Source: Alphaproteobacteria bacterium | GTDB taxonomy: Bacteria > Pseudomonadota > Alphaproteobacteria > UBA828 | DNA length: 32,880 nucleotides | Reading direction: 5' to 3' | Assembly: GCA_022826665.1 (NCBI GenBank) | Contig: JAJDUK010000097.1 | Location: 1 to 32,880, forward strand | Part shown: piece by piece, positions 1 to 8,283 of the stretch | Layout: every line of letters begins with the position of its first letter | Numbering within the stretch: the stretch's first letter is position 1 | Position numbers and translations under genes: made by a program | The notes under the pieces: model-generated | Database searches by the model: none | What the model was told of the DNA's origin: nothing | What the model saw: the letters and a program-made list of their open reading frames with translations, nothing else

Positions 1-274
1 TACCGCCTCAAGCAGAGCAGGTCCCGACGCCGGCACCCGTCCGAGTAACTCCCCCGCTTGACCCCGTGGGCCCACAGGCCCCTCCCACGCGCGGGCCGCC
101 GCCAGCCGCGCGGAGGGCGCGTCGCCCCGCGCGCGGGGCCCACCCGTGGACTACGGGGACAAGCTACCGCCGAGACCGTGGTACAATTTTACTCCGCCGC
201 TCTGGCGCATATTCCCGCCGCCGTTGACACTAGTCAGGATGCGCGCAGTGTTCCAGACCAAAAGGCTGACATTT

Positions 275-631
275 ATGACAAGACATAGCTTGAGACAGGA
301 CCCTGTCGCGCTTACAGCTGTCCGTCATATTCAGGACTTCGGCTTTATTGGCTGGCACCTGAGGAAGCGGAAGCGCGAAAGTGTGTCGGGCGACACGATT
401 GTGGATGGCAAGGTGCTCCTGGAGCGCCAAGTGGTTGAAGCCGGTCTACTGGCCGTCGAAGAATTCCCCGAGCGTGATGACAGTACAGTTTTTCTGATGA
501 TGGGTCCCCCGAGGCCCGAAGCCGGGGACGGACTGGTTGCTCTGACGCGCTATTGGCTCGTTGACGAGGTTGCAACGCTGCACCCGGGAAGTCAGGAAGC
601 AATCTACGCCGTACTCTGCGTCTCGCACTGA
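275..631 (+). CDS. hypothetical protein, weakly supported
   Basis: An open frame of about 118 residues from the ATG at 275; the frame stays open upstream to an ATG at 146 and another at 239. I recognise no family. The middle part (KVLLERQVVEAGLLAVEEF and then a VFLMMGPP stretch) reads like ordinary soluble protein with mixed charged and hydrophobic residues, but no motif stands out. There is no convincing ribosome binding site before any of the three ATGs. The upstream 1-150 region is extremely GC-rich and low in information. It could equally be a chance ORF in an accessory region. Confidence 0.3.
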   Translation: MTRHSLRQDPVALTAVRHIQDFGFIGWHLRKRKRESVSGDTIVDGKVLLERQVVEAGLLAVEEFPERDDSTVFLMMGPPRPEAGDGLVALTRYWLVDEVATLHPGSQEAIYAVLCVSH

Positions 632-663
632 TCCGAATCAGATAGACTTGGGAGGAGCTTCGG

Positions 664-759
664 ACTGTTGTTCGGCACCATCGTTTGACCCCTCGGAATC
701 AAAGAAAATCAACACGTTGTCACGCCGATCGGCATCCAATCTGCGTGCCGAACAACAGT
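664..759. repeat. 15-bp perfect inverted repeat, 66-nt spacer
   Basis: The sequence ACTGTTGTTCGGCAC at 664-678 is exactly reversed and complemented at 745-759. The arms enclose 66 nt. The pair lies in the gap between the hypothetical ORF ending at 631 and the cupin-like gene whose stop is at 918. It could be a paired operator, a structured RNA stem or the ends of a very small non-autonomous insertion. No target duplication is obvious around it. Confidence 0.55.
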
Positions 760-917
760 TTAGCCTTACAAAGACGAACAGGGTCGCCTCTCCTCGCGCA
801 ACGTTTGTTCGTTCTGCGCAAGCACTTCCTTCACGCATTCGGCTCCTTGCCACACCTCCGCATCGCAGAAATGAACATGACGCAAGCCGCCAGTTCCGCG
901 CAGCCGCTCCATTCAAT

Positions 918-1616
918 TCATACGGGGTGCAACTCGGTCACGAACCAGATGCTCTCGGTAACCGTGTAGTAGCGGTGCCAGGCGTAGGTAAACTCGTTCT
1001 CTCCGGCCACCGTGCAGAACGGTTCATGGGTGAAGCCCGGCGCCATGATCACATCCTCGTACAGCGTGGACGCATCCGGTTCGCGGAACTTCTGTAGCCG
1101 CCCCGTTCCGTGCACCTGGGTGTGCAATTCGAGGAACGAATGCTCGTTATGTATGAGGCAGTCCGTTTCATTGGGTGACCACCAACACTTGACCACGATG
1201 TCGAAGGGCTGGAGCTGCTCGCGACTCTCACGCTCCATCGTGAATGCCAACGGATCCTCTTCGGTGCGGCCGACATTGTCGACTGGCGCCAGGTACAAGG
1301 GCGTTTGTCTGGGAAATCCGTCGAACACATCGCCAAACCAGTCCCATCCGCGGAACATGACACCGCCGAGATTCTCGAGGTCCGTGATGCGCAAGACCGC
1401 AATCCGTTCGGCCTCGACAACCCGGTTTCCATGAATGATCGTCGACCGCCATGGCTGAATGGCCGTTCGGACGTCTCCCTCCACATGGATTGCTCGTGGG
1501 GACAAATTGACGACGATGCCGTCCACCTCCAGGAGCTCCACATCGGTGAACAGCTTCGCATAGAGATGATTGTCGGCGAACGCCAGGTCACGCGACACAT
1601 TCCGGTTGGAGGGCAT
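918..1616 (-). CDS. cupin-like protein of unknown function
   Basis: A 232-residue protein. I start it at the ATG at 1616 because GGGGAGG sits five bases upstream on the minus strand; the frame extends to 1700 without a better signal. The C-terminal half has a cupin-like pattern: HNEHSFLELHTQ, then a G-T-G, a tyrosine/glutamate pair and finally APGFTHEPF, which resembles the two metal-binding histidine motifs of a beta-barrel cupin. Strong aromatic content (WW, HRYY, ESIW) suggests a sugar or small-acid binding pocket. There is no signal peptide or membrane segment. The neighbours give no functional clue. Cupin fold is an inference from spacing, not a firm family match, and no substrate can be named. 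Confidence 0.7.
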   Translation of the reverse strand: MPSNRNVSRDLAFADNHLYAKLFTDVELLEVDGIVVNLSPRAIHVEGDVRTAIQPWRSTIIHGNRVVEAERIAVLRITDLENLGGVMFRGWDWFGDVFDGFPRQTPLYLAPVDNVGRTEEDPLAFTMERESREQLQPFDIVVKCWWSPNETDCLIHNEHSFLELHTQVHGTGRLQKFREPDASTLYEDVIMAPGFTHEPFCTVAGENEFTYAWHRYYTVTESIWFVTELHPV

Positions 1617-2309
1617 TCGAACCTCCCCTGTTGAAGAGGCCTTGTCGAGACCTCGCTGGTGGACTCTCGCGACCGTCCTCGCACTTAACGGCGTAGCCAC
1701 GTCCCTCGTTTAGCATCTCGACACACACATCGCCAAGTTGAGGCATGTGCGCTGCGGGGTTATCGAGCGTGCAACATTGATCTGAAGCGTTCAGATACCT
1801 TCGCGTTGAAGACACCCGGAGGTGGGGGCTACGGGCCATGTTGAAATGCCGTGTGGCGCGTCCCGAGAGCTTCCGACGCGGCGCGCAGCGCCGGAGGCAC
1901 TCGTCCGTAAACTCCGCCACCCATGCTGAGAAATCGAAGAATAAGGGGTCAAGCGAATCATCGCTTCTTCTGTGACCGGTTCCAAGAACCAGTTTGTGAG
2001 CCCGGTTCAAGCGCCATTATCGGTCGCGCCGACGCGTTCGCGGTTTTCGCCGCCCCCTGCGGCGCGCTTCAAGCGACCCTGTCTCCGCATCGTTAGCGAG
2101 TCGGAGCAGCAACCTCTTCATCCACAAATCACAATCTAGACATGATTTCGTGAGTATAACGTGTCTTGTTGAAAACAATCTGTGCTTTTACCGTGCCTCC
2201 GCTGCTAGAGAGCGTTACTCTAATTACCCTGCGCGCCCGGCTTCGGCCGGCGCTCCTGCACCGTCGCCCATGCGCGCCGGCGTCTGTCCCATTCCGCACG
2301 GATACGCCA
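1617..2309. other. gene-poor stretch
   Basis: About 690 bases separate the cupin-like gene from the kinase. Short ORFs exist on both strands, the longest a 140-residue minus-strand frame ending at 1588 that overlaps the cupin start. None has a recognisable product or good start signal. Base composition drops around 2130-2180, consistent with a promoter zone for the kinase gene, but I could not fix -35 and -10 boxes. Confidence 0.5.
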
Positions 2310-4664
2310 ATGAACGGTCCCGAAGAGAGAGACCGTGAACTCCAAGCGCTCAGGGATCGCATCTCTGCGCTCAGCGCGGCCACCCTGCGGATCAGCGCGA
2401 GCCTCGACCTCGCCACAGTACTGCAAGAGGTCGTCGACAGTGCGCGCGCGCTCACTGGTGCGCGCTACGGCGTCATCGCGACCGTCGACGACACGGGTGA
2501 GGTGCAAGATTTCGTCTCTTCCGGCTTCTCACCGGAGGAGCACGACCAACTCGCCGAGTGGGCCGACGGACCACGCCTCTTCGAGCACTTGCGGAACCTA
2601 CCCGGACCGTTGCAAGTCGGAGACCTGCACGACTACGTGCGCTCCCTCGGTTTTTCCCCGGACCTGATGGTCTCGAGCACCTTGCAGGGCGTGCCGATGC
2701 GCCACCGCGGTGTGCAGGTCGGCAACTTCTTCCTTGCCGGGAAGGGGGGCGGCGTAGAGTTCACCAGTGAGGACGAGGAGGTCGTGGTCCTGTTCGCTTC
2801 GCAGGCGGCGACTGCCATCGCGAACGCTCGTGCCCACCGCAAAGAGCAACGCGCCCGGGCCGACCTGGAGGCCCTCATCGACACCTCGCCGGTGGGTGTC
2901 GTGGTCTTCGACGCCCAAACCGGAAAGCCAGTGTCCTCCAATCGGGAGGCCAATCGAATCATCGACCCCCTTCGCATCCCGGGCCGTCCCGTAGAAGAGC
3001 TGCTCGAGGTGCTGAGCTTCCGGTTTGCCCACGGGCGCGAGGTCGCGCTTGACCGCTTCTCGCTTGCGCAGGAGCTGAAGAACTCGGGGGTGGTGCGCGC
3101 GGAGGAAGTCGTGGTCTCGGTGCCCGACGGGCGGAGCGTATCGATGCTGGTCAACGGAACGCCGATTCATGCCGATGATGGAACGGTGACGTCGGTGGTC
3201 GTCACCATGCAGGACCTTGCGCCGCTCAACGAGCTTGAGCGACTGCGCGCGGAGTTCCTGGGCATGGTAAGCCACGAACTGCGCGCGCCGCTCACCTCCA
3301 TCAAGGGCTCGACGGCCGCGGTGCTGGGCGCGGCGCCCGCTCTGCCGCGCGCCGAGCTAATGCAGTTCTTCCGCATCATCGACGGTCAGGCCGACCACAT
3401 GCAGGGCCTCATCGGCAACCTACTCGATGCGGGGCGCATCGAGGCGGGGACGCTGTCCGTGGATCCGGAGCCCTCCGATATTGCCGCGCTTGTGGACCGG
3501 GCGAGGAACACTTTTCGGAGCGGCGGCGGCAGACACACGGTCATGATTGACCTGCCGCCCGACCTTCCGCGGGTGATGGCGGATCGCGAGCGCGTCGTGC
3601 AGGTGCTGAACAACTTGCTTTCCAACGCGGCCCGTCACTCTCTAGAAACCTCTCCGATCCGCGTGGAGGCGGCGCGCGAAGGGGTGCACGTGGCGGTCGC
3701 GGTCTCGGACCAGGGCCAGGGAGTGCCTCCTGAAATGCTGGCGAATCTCTTTCACAAGCATGTGGCGCTTGCCGGCGGCGACGGAGAGGGCGGAATCGGG
3801 GCGACAGGGCTAGGGCTTGCAATCTGCAAGGGGCTGGTGGAAGCGCACGGGGGCCGCATCCGCGCCGAGAGCGCAGGCCTGGGCCAGGGCACAAGGTTTA
3901 CCTTCACGCTTCCGCTCTGCGACGACGGCGTTGGCGAGGCCCGATCCGGTCAAGCTCGCGCGCGCACCGCTGGCGTCTTTGGGCAGAAGCCGCGCATCCT
4001 CGTCGTCGACGACGACCCGAAGACCCTGCGCTACGTGCGCGACGCGCTTTCCCGGGCGGGCTACGCCACGCTGGTCACGGGAGAGCCGGGGGAGCTGGCG
4101 AGCCTGATTCGCACGGAGAGGCCCAGGCTCGTACTCCTGGATCTCCTGTTGCCGGGCACCGACGGCATCGAACTGATGGCGCAGGTCCCGGAGCTCTCCG
4201 ACCTGCCGGTGATCTTCATCTCGGGTTACGGCCGCGACGAGACGATCGCGCGGGCCTTTGAAAGCGGTGCCGCCGACTACATTGTCAAACCCTTCTCGCC
4301 GACGGAGCTGGTGGCGCGGGTCGGGGCAGCACTGCGAAGCCGTGCCGGCGCCGACCCCTTCGTTCTGGGAGCACTCGCCATCGACTACGAGCGGCGCAGA
4401 GTGACGGTGGAGGGGCGCGTGGTGGCGCTTACCGCCACCGAATACGAGCTGTTGCGCATCCTCTCGGTCAACGCCGGACAGGTGGTGACCTCCGACTCGC
4501 TGCTTCGCCAGGTGTGGGGCGCGCGCGCGCCCGGAGACACCGAGCCCGTGCGCGCCTTTGTCAAGAAGCTCAGGGCGAAGCTCGGCGACAGCGCGGCGAG
4601 TCCCACGTACATCTTCAACGAGCGGGGCGTCGGCTACCGCATGCCGAAACCCGGAGAGGACTGA
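2310..4664 (+). CDS. GAF-PAS histidine kinase fused to receiver and OmpR-type DNA-binding domain
   Basis: A 784-residue signalling protein that appears to hold a whole two-component pathway in one chain. From the ATG at 2310 the order is: short coiled coil, GAF domain (about 30-180), PAS domain (about 190-310), dimerisation/phosphoacceptor domain with the H-box SHELRAPLTS (His322), ATPase domain with N-box NNLLSNAARH and G-box GATGLGLAICKG, receiver starting at RILVVDDD (562) with phospho-acceptor Asp611 (LLDLLLPG) and conserved lysine in YIVKPF, and a C-terminal winged helix ending in GVGYRMPK. The winged helix has the OmpR/PhoB signature LTATEYELLRIL. There are no membrane segments, so it should be cytoplasmic and sense a soluble ligand through GAF or PAS. 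The frame opens earlier (ATG at 2166), but the residues encoded before 2310 look non-coding. Its target genes are unknown; the convergent LysR gene follows. Confidence 0.9.
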   Translation: MNGPEERDRELQALRDRISALSAATLRISASLDLATVLQEVVDSARALTGARYGVIATVDDTGEVQDFVSSGFSPEEHDQLAEWADGPRLFEHLRNLPGPLQVGDLHDYVRSLGFSPDLMVSSTLQGVPMRHRGVQVGNFFLAGKGGGVEFTSEDEEVVVLFASQAATAIANARAHRKEQRARADLEALIDTSPVGVVVFDAQTGKPVSSNREANRIIDPLRIPGRPVEELLEVLSFRFAHGREVALDRFSLAQELKNSGVVRAEEVVVSVPDGRSVSMLVNGTPIHADDGTVTSVVVTMQDLAPLNELERLRAEFLGMVSHELRAPLTSIKGSTAAVLGAAPALPRAELMQFFRIIDGQADHMQGLIGNLLDAGRIEAGTLSVDPEPSDIAALVDRARNTFRSGGGRHTVMIDLPPDLPRVMADRERVVQVLNNLLSNAARHSLETSPIRVEAAREGVHVAVAVSDQGQGVPPEMLANLFHKHVALAGGDGEGGIGATGLGLAICKGLVEAHGGRIRAESAGLGQGTRFTFTLPLCDDGVGEARSGQARARTAGVFGQKPRILVVDDDPKTLRYVRDALSRAGYATLVTGEPGELASLIRTERPRLVLLDLLLPGTDGIELMAQVPELSDLPVIFISGYGRDETIARAFESGAADYIVKPFSPTELVARVGAALRSRAGADPFVLGALAIDYERRRVTVEGRVVALTATEYELLRILSVNAGQVVTSDSLLRQVWGARAPGDTEPVRAFVKKLRAKLGDSAASPTYIFNERGVGYRMPKPGED

Positions 4665-4761
4665 GTACCTTCCCCTAGCGCCCGATCCCGCGACGGGGGG
4701 CCGACTTGGAGCACGCAAGGACGGAGGAGAAGCGATTCGGTCTTGAGGCCGACTCGCGCCA

Positions 4762-4778
4762 CGCGCCGGTCCGGCGCG
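4762..4778. terminator. GC hairpin between convergent genes
   Basis: CGCGCCGG, one base, then CCGGCGCG forms a compact perfect palindrome just beyond the stop of the LysR gene (stop codon at 4780-4782 on the minus strand) and about 100 bases after the kinase stop. It lies where a shared terminator would be expected. No T-run follows on either strand, so intrinsic termination is doubtful. Confidence 0.3.
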
Positions 4779-4779
4779 C

Positions 4780-5712
4780 TCACGCGCGCGGGGCCTCATT
4801 CGTCAGGGTGCCGAGGGCGTCGAGACACCGGCGGGCGGCCCGCCGTTGGCGTCCACGTCGGGTGAGCCGGGCGAAGCAGCTCCGGTTGGGTTCGACGAAG
4901 TCGTCCACGACCGTGACCAGCGTCCCTGCGTTGAGGTAGCGATCGATGAAGTGACGCCAGCCGAGCGCCAGGCCCTGCCCGGCGACGGCCGCTTCGAGCA
5001 GGTAGATGTAGTCGTCGATGCCGATGTACCGGGGCAGCGGCGCCGGATATCCGGCCGCTTCGAACCAGTCATGCCAAGTCGCCCAGCCTCGCGGGGACCG
5101 GGCGAGCCTAAGAAACGGCAGCGAGCTCCACTCCGCGACGGGTCGGGCCAAGACGTGCGCGTGGGTTGCGGCGAAGCCGGGCGAGCAAACTGGCGTGACG
5201 GCCTCCTCGAAAACCGTCACCCAATCCGCGGGCGCGCGGTCAGTTTCATCGAAGGCGATCACCAGATCGGCCTCGTCGTCGCCCAGCCGGTCGAGCATGT
5301 CGGGGTCGACCGTGAGGACGCGCAGGCAGGCGTCCTCGTCGATCGCCTGGCGCAGGTCTTGGAAGCGCGGCATCACAAACTGGTACGAGGTTCCAGGGCC
5401 GCAGGCGACGACCACCCGCTTGTCCTCCGAGACGCTCGAAGCCGTACGCGCACCCGCGGCGATGCGTTCTAAGCCGACGGCGACGGCGCGATGAAAGACT
5501 TCTCCCGCCGGAGTGAGGCTTACGGCGCGGTGGCTGCGCTCGAACAGCCGGACGCCGATCTCGTGCTCCAGCTCCGCGATGTAGCGGCTGACGGAGGGCT
5601 GGTGGGTCCCCAGTTCCTCGGCGGCACGGTTGAAGCTCGAATGGCGCGCGGCGGCGTCGAACGCACGCAGGGCGTGCATCCGCGGAAGCGGCCCATCGGG
5701 ATTTTTTAGCAT
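4780..5712 (-). CDS. LysR-family transcriptional regulator, GcvA type
   Basis: A 310-residue LysR-type regulator of normal family length. The N-terminal winged helix-turn-helix covers about residues 11-70: HALRAFDAAARHSSF, then RAAEELGTHQPSVSRYI for the recognition region, followed by the wing LFERSHRAVSLTPAGE. The remainder is the periplasmic-binding-protein-like effector domain. The opening pattern PLPRMHALRAFDAAARH resembles the GcvA subgroup. The start at 5712 gives the usual length, though no Shine-Dalgarno sequence precedes it. A transposon is inserted 32 bp upstream of the start codon (see 5745-8307), separating this gene from whatever promoter or divergently transcribed target it once had. 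Its effector and regulon cannot be told from the sequence. Confidence 0.9.
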   Translation of the reverse strand: MLKNPDGPLPRMHALRAFDAAARHSSFNRAAEELGTHQPSVSRYIAELEHEIGVRLFERSHRAVSLTPAGEVFHRAVAVGLERIAAGARTASSVSEDKRVVVACGPGTSYQFVMPRFQDLRQAIDEDACLRVLTVDPDMLDRLGDDEADLVIAFDETDRAPADWVTVFEEAVTPVCSPGFAATHAHVLARPVAEWSSLPFLRLARSPRGWATWHDWFEAAGYPAPLPRYIGIDDYIYLLEAAVAGQGLALGWRHFIDRYLNAGTLVTVVDDFVEPNRSCFARLTRRGRQRRAARRCLDALGTLTNEAPRA

Positions 5713-5736
5713 AACAAAATTGGTATTGATTCACCG

Positions 5737-5744
5737 AAAACTTT
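5737..5744. repeat. target-site duplication, left copy
   Basis: AAAACTTT at 5737-5744 directly abuts the left terminal repeat; the identical octamer is at 8308-8315 next to the right terminal repeat. An 8-bp duplication fits IS1595-family transposition. Confidence 0.93.
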
Positions 5745-5768
5745 GGGGATTATATACGTAAGTGACCA
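5745..5768. repeat. left terminal inverted repeat of IS1595-type element
   Basis: The 24 bases at 5745-5768 are the exact reverse complement of 8284-8307. The outer edge is GGGG and the inner edge is GTGACCA. It holds a perfect -10-like hexamer TATAAT on the minus strand (5749-5754), facing the LysR gene. Confidence 0.95.
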
Positions 5769-5775
5769 GTCCGAT

Positions 5776-6582
5776 TTATTCGCGCAGGGCACCGAAAACA
5801 CCACGCATGTCGTTCCGCTCGAAAAACCCAGCTACGCCTTGATGATCGAGTCCGTAAAACCCGCCTGAAAGCGTCGCGTCGCCAAACCAGCCAGTGCTGC
5901 GTTCGAGCGGCAGGTTCGTCCAGTCCATGTCGGGCCAGGTGTGCGGCCCAGACGCCAGCGCGGAGAACTCGACATCGACGGTGCGGCCGGAGAAATCAGC
6001 CTCGATGCGGGAGTCTCCTTGGATCGGGTGGCCAGTGATCGAGTTGACCCGGCCCGCCTCGGCATCGTAGCCGAAATGCTCCGAGCTCACGTGGATCGCG
6101 CGGACCTCGCCGATCCACACCGCGGAACCGTAGAGGGGCACGCTGGGCGACGGAAACCCGCCATAGGTGTAGCTGATCGTGTCCTCGATCTCGCCGGTGA
6201 GCAGGTGATGGCGCCGCTCGCCGCTCAGATACGCCTCGAACAACCCATATCCGCCGTCTGTAGCCGAGAGACCCCAGTTCCCATAGACGTCGGCCATGCT
6301 GTCGATATTGCCCTTGTCGTTAACCGTGCGGTCAACAGTCAGGGTTCCATAATCATCAAGACGCAGCCCACCCGCCGGGCCTGCGTCCTCCTCGGGTGTG
6401 GGCTTGGACCCTCCTGCATCGAGTTCATCCAGGCGCTCTTGCCACAGATCGGTCAGTTCCTGGACGCTCTCCAGCGTCTGCTTGAGTGCCGCCTTGGTCT
6501 CGGAGTCGACGCCGGTGACACAGGCGGAAAGGGATAGCAGCGCTGCCGCGGCCAGGGCCGCGCCAATCGTTCTCGATTTCAT
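5776..6582 (-). CDS. TbpB-like beta-barrel surface lipoprotein, transposon cargo
   Basis: A 268-residue predicted lipoprotein. The start at 6582 gives a classic signal peptide MKSRTIGAALAAAALLSLSA with lipobox LSAC (Cys21 lipidated). A charged helical linker follows (about 30-75), then a domain rich in alternating strands. The end of the protein, GGFYGLDHQGVAGFFERND and then GVFGALR, is the hallmark closing motif of transferrin-binding-protein-B-like beta-barrels, where the pattern is G-x-F-Y-G plus E-x-x-G-x-F plus G-x-F-G-A. In pathogens that fold binds host iron proteins; in free-living bacteria its ligand is usually unknown. The stop codon lies only 8 bp inside the left terminal repeat, so the gene is certainly part of the transposon. 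Neither iron uptake nor a SLAM exporter partner is visible nearby. Confidence 0.82.
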   Translation of the reverse strand: MKSRTIGAALAAAALLSLSACVTGVDSETKAALKQTLESVQELTDLWQERLDELDAGGSKPTPEEDAGPAGGLRLDDYGTLTVDRTVNDKGNIDSMADVYGNWGLSATDGGYGLFEAYLSGERRHHLLTGEIEDTISYTYGGFPSPSVPLYGSAVWIGEVRAIHVSSEHFGYDAEAGRVNSITGHPIQGDSRIEADFSGRTVDVEFSALASGPHTWPDMDWTNLPLERSTGWFGDATLSGGFYGLDHQGVAGFFERNDMRGVFGALRE

Positions 6583-6829
6583 GGCCGTGCGCCTTCTGCG
6601 GTGCTGGCGCCGGCTGGTGCCGGGCCGTGCAAACATCCCAGACAGACGTAGGGAGTCCCGCCTATTCGCCAAGTGCAGGGAGCTACCCCGCACCGGGTCT
6701 CAGGCTATGGTATTCAGCGGGCGACCCGACTTGCGGGTCTGCCTGGGTGTTTGCAGGCGGGAGTGTAGCACATGCGCTTTACGCTCAATGTGCACATTTG
6801 GTAGGATGGCGGATCACGAAGGAATACCG

Positions 6830-7018
6830 ATGACCAAGACCACGACACGCGGTCGAGGCCGCCCGGTCGAAAAGCCGATGCCCGACCCGATACCCGATAC
6901 CCCGGAGAACGTGGCGCGCGCTCTCCTGACTACCCCGCCCAAGGGCGAGGACGAATGGGATTACCTCAAGGAGCGGGAGATTCCGGCTCCGCCGGGAGGC
7001 GATTCTTCAGCTTCCTGA
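6830..7018 (+). CDS. small protein of IS1595-type element, GRP motif
   Basis: A 62-residue protein starting at the ATG at 6830, six bases after an AAGGA ribosome binding site. It is basic at the N terminus (TTTRGRGRPVEKP), then proline-rich and acidic with the pattern DTPENVARALL, PPKGEDEWDYLKE. Small proteins with a GRP start and a PPK-x-W-x-YL-like end are, from memory, seen in many environmental genomes and next to transposases, with no known activity. Its last 53 bases overlap the end of the opposing small gene (6966-7121). It lies wholly inside the transposon and could modulate transposition or be an antitoxin-like DNA binder; both are speculation. Confidence 0.7.
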   Translation: MTKTTTRGRGRPVEKPMPDPIPDTPENVARALLTTPPKGEDEWDYLKEREIPAPPGGDSSAS

Positions 7019-7121
7019 GCTGCGCGCTGTGGTCCGCGTCCATGTCCTCGACGCGGCTATCTAGGGATTTGAACAGCTCGTAAAGCTGCGCGTTCGTGGG
7101 CGCAGGTGTGTCGGCAGGCAT
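6966..7121 (-). CDS. 51-residue coiled-coil protein, transposon cargo
   Basis: A very short gene supported by an excellent ribosome binding site: AAGGAGG lies eight bases before the ATG at 7121. The product begins MPADTPAPTNAQLYELFKSL, continues DSRVEDMDADHSAQLRKLKNRL and ends in PAEPESPAP. The middle is a heptad-like amphipathic helix, so a short coiled coil is likely. It is encoded on the strand opposite to the gene at 6830-7018, and the two genes share 53 bp at their 3' ends. It sits upstream of the lipoprotein gene on the same strand. No function is known to me. Confidence 0.65.
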   Translation of the reverse strand: MPADTPAPTNAQLYELFKSLDSRVEDMDADHSAQLRKLKNRLPAEPESPAP

Positions 7122-7230
7122 GTTTCATGCCTCCTTCGCGGGCGCGAAGGACTTGCCAATCCGCACGGACTGCCATAGACAAAGGGCTTCCGCGTCGCGT
7201 GTCGGCTTGGCAAAGACCTACGCGACTTTA

Positions 7231-7259
7231 GAACGCCACCCGCCTATCGGGTGGCGTTC
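7231..7259. terminator. strong hairpin, likely terminator inside the transposon
   Basis: GAACGCCACCCG (7231-7242) pairs perfectly with CGGGTGGCGTTC (7248-7259) across a five-base loop. On the plus strand it is followed by GCCTTTCT, a modest T-run. It lies 21 bases beyond the transposase stop on the minus strand, and downstream of the plus-strand small gene. It probably insulates the cargo from the transposase transcript. Confidence 0.7.
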
Positions 7260-7280
7260 GCCTTTCTACCGCGGGCTCTT

Positions 7281-8219
7281 TCAGGCGATCAAGTCTTTGT
7301 AGCGCAAGCGCTTCCCGACCATGCCCTGCGCCATGTGCGCCATCTGGTCGATGGTGTCGGCCTCGCGGTCGTTGTGCCGGCCTGCGAACTCGCTGACGTA
7401 GCGGTCCAGGTGCTTCGGGCTCATGTGGTGATAGGTGCCGTGGTAGCCGCGCTTCAACATGGACCAGAACGACTCCATGCCGTTCGTGTGCGCCTGATCC
7501 CGGACGTACTCACCGATGCTGTGCTTGACGGCCTCATGGTCGAAGGCCATTCCCTGATATGCCCTGGCTTCATCGGTGTAGACCGTGGCGCCCGGCGCGG
7601 CGTGATCCGCGACGAAGCCCTGTAGGGAGGCGCTGGTCGTGTCCGGGACGGATCGGGCGCTGACCGCGTTCGTGGCGCGATCCTTCGCACCGGCCACGGC
7701 GGTCTTGCCCACGCTCCCGCGTCCTGCCCGCAGCTTCAGCTTGGCGTGCTTGTTCTTCTCTTTGCCACCGATGTAGGTCTCGTCGACCTCGACCGGCCCG
7801 GCCATGCCGCCTGCCTTCTTCGTCCAGGTCTCCCGGATGCGGTGCGCCAGATGCCAAGCCGATTTCTGAGTGATGCCCAGGTCTCGATGCAGCTTCATGC
7901 TGGCCTGGCCCTTCAAGCCCGTGGTCAGCAGGTAGCTCGCCACCGCCCACACCTGCAAACCCAGCTTGCTCGACTGCATCACCGTGCCCGTCTTGACCGA
8001 GAACCACTTGCGGCAGTCCCGGCAGCGATAAGGCATGGTCTTATGCTTCGTGCCGTCCTGGATATTCACCGACCCGCAATGCGGACAGTGAATATTCCCG
8101 CCCGGCCAGCGTATCTCCGTAAACCACCGCTCCGCAGATGCGTCATCGGGAAAACGCCTGAATAAATCAGCCAGCGTCATCCCCTCCCGATAATGCTTGC
8201 CCGGTGCTGCCTGTCCCAT
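7281..8219 (-). CDS. IS1595-family (ISXO2-like) transposase
   Basis: A full-length 312-residue DDE transposase. The N terminus carries a zinc ribbon: CPHC at 45-48 and CRDC at 66-69. The catalytic core follows with VEVDETYIGGK (Asp146), VYTDEARAY (Asp216) and an NGMESFWSMLKRGYHGTYHHMS block (around Glu249), the signature order of the ISXO2/IS1595 family. A GGGAGGG ribosome binding site precedes the ATG at 8219. The reading frame is uninterrupted and the element's ends are perfect, so the enzyme is probably active. It catalyses cut-and-paste or copy-type movement of the 5745-8307 element. Confidence 0.95.
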   Translation of the reverse strand: MGQAAPGKHYREGMTLADLFRRFPDDASAERWFTEIRWPGGNIHCPHCGSVNIQDGTKHKTMPYRCRDCRKWFSVKTGTVMQSSKLGLQVWAVASYLLTTGLKGQASMKLHRDLGITQKSAWHLAHRIRETWTKKAGGMAGPVEVDETYIGGKEKNKHAKLKLRAGRGSVGKTAVAGAKDRATNAVSARSVPDTTSASLQGFVADHAAPGATVYTDEARAYQGMAFDHEAVKHSIGEYVRDQAHTNGMESFWSMLKRGYHGTYHHMSPKHLDRYVSEFAGRHNDREADTIDQMAHMAQGMVGKRLRYKDLIA

Positions 8220-8283
8220 GGTCTCTCACCCTCCCTGAATATTGGAAATATGGTGACCATGCGGGCAGGCTTCAACCGAAAAA

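Noticed and set aside
1-48. Possible C-terminus of a gene entering from the left (basic tail then TAA)
   Set aside because: Only 15 codons are visible and the sequence is low-complexity arginine/serine; no evidence that it is coding.
224-252. TTGACA at 224-229 as a -35 box
   Set aside because: No acceptable -10 hexamer at 16-18 bp spacing and no firm gene behind it.
1588-2010. 140-codon minus-strand frame overlapping the start of the cupin-like gene
   Set aside because: It overlaps a better-supported start with a ribosome binding site and has no recognisable sequence pattern.
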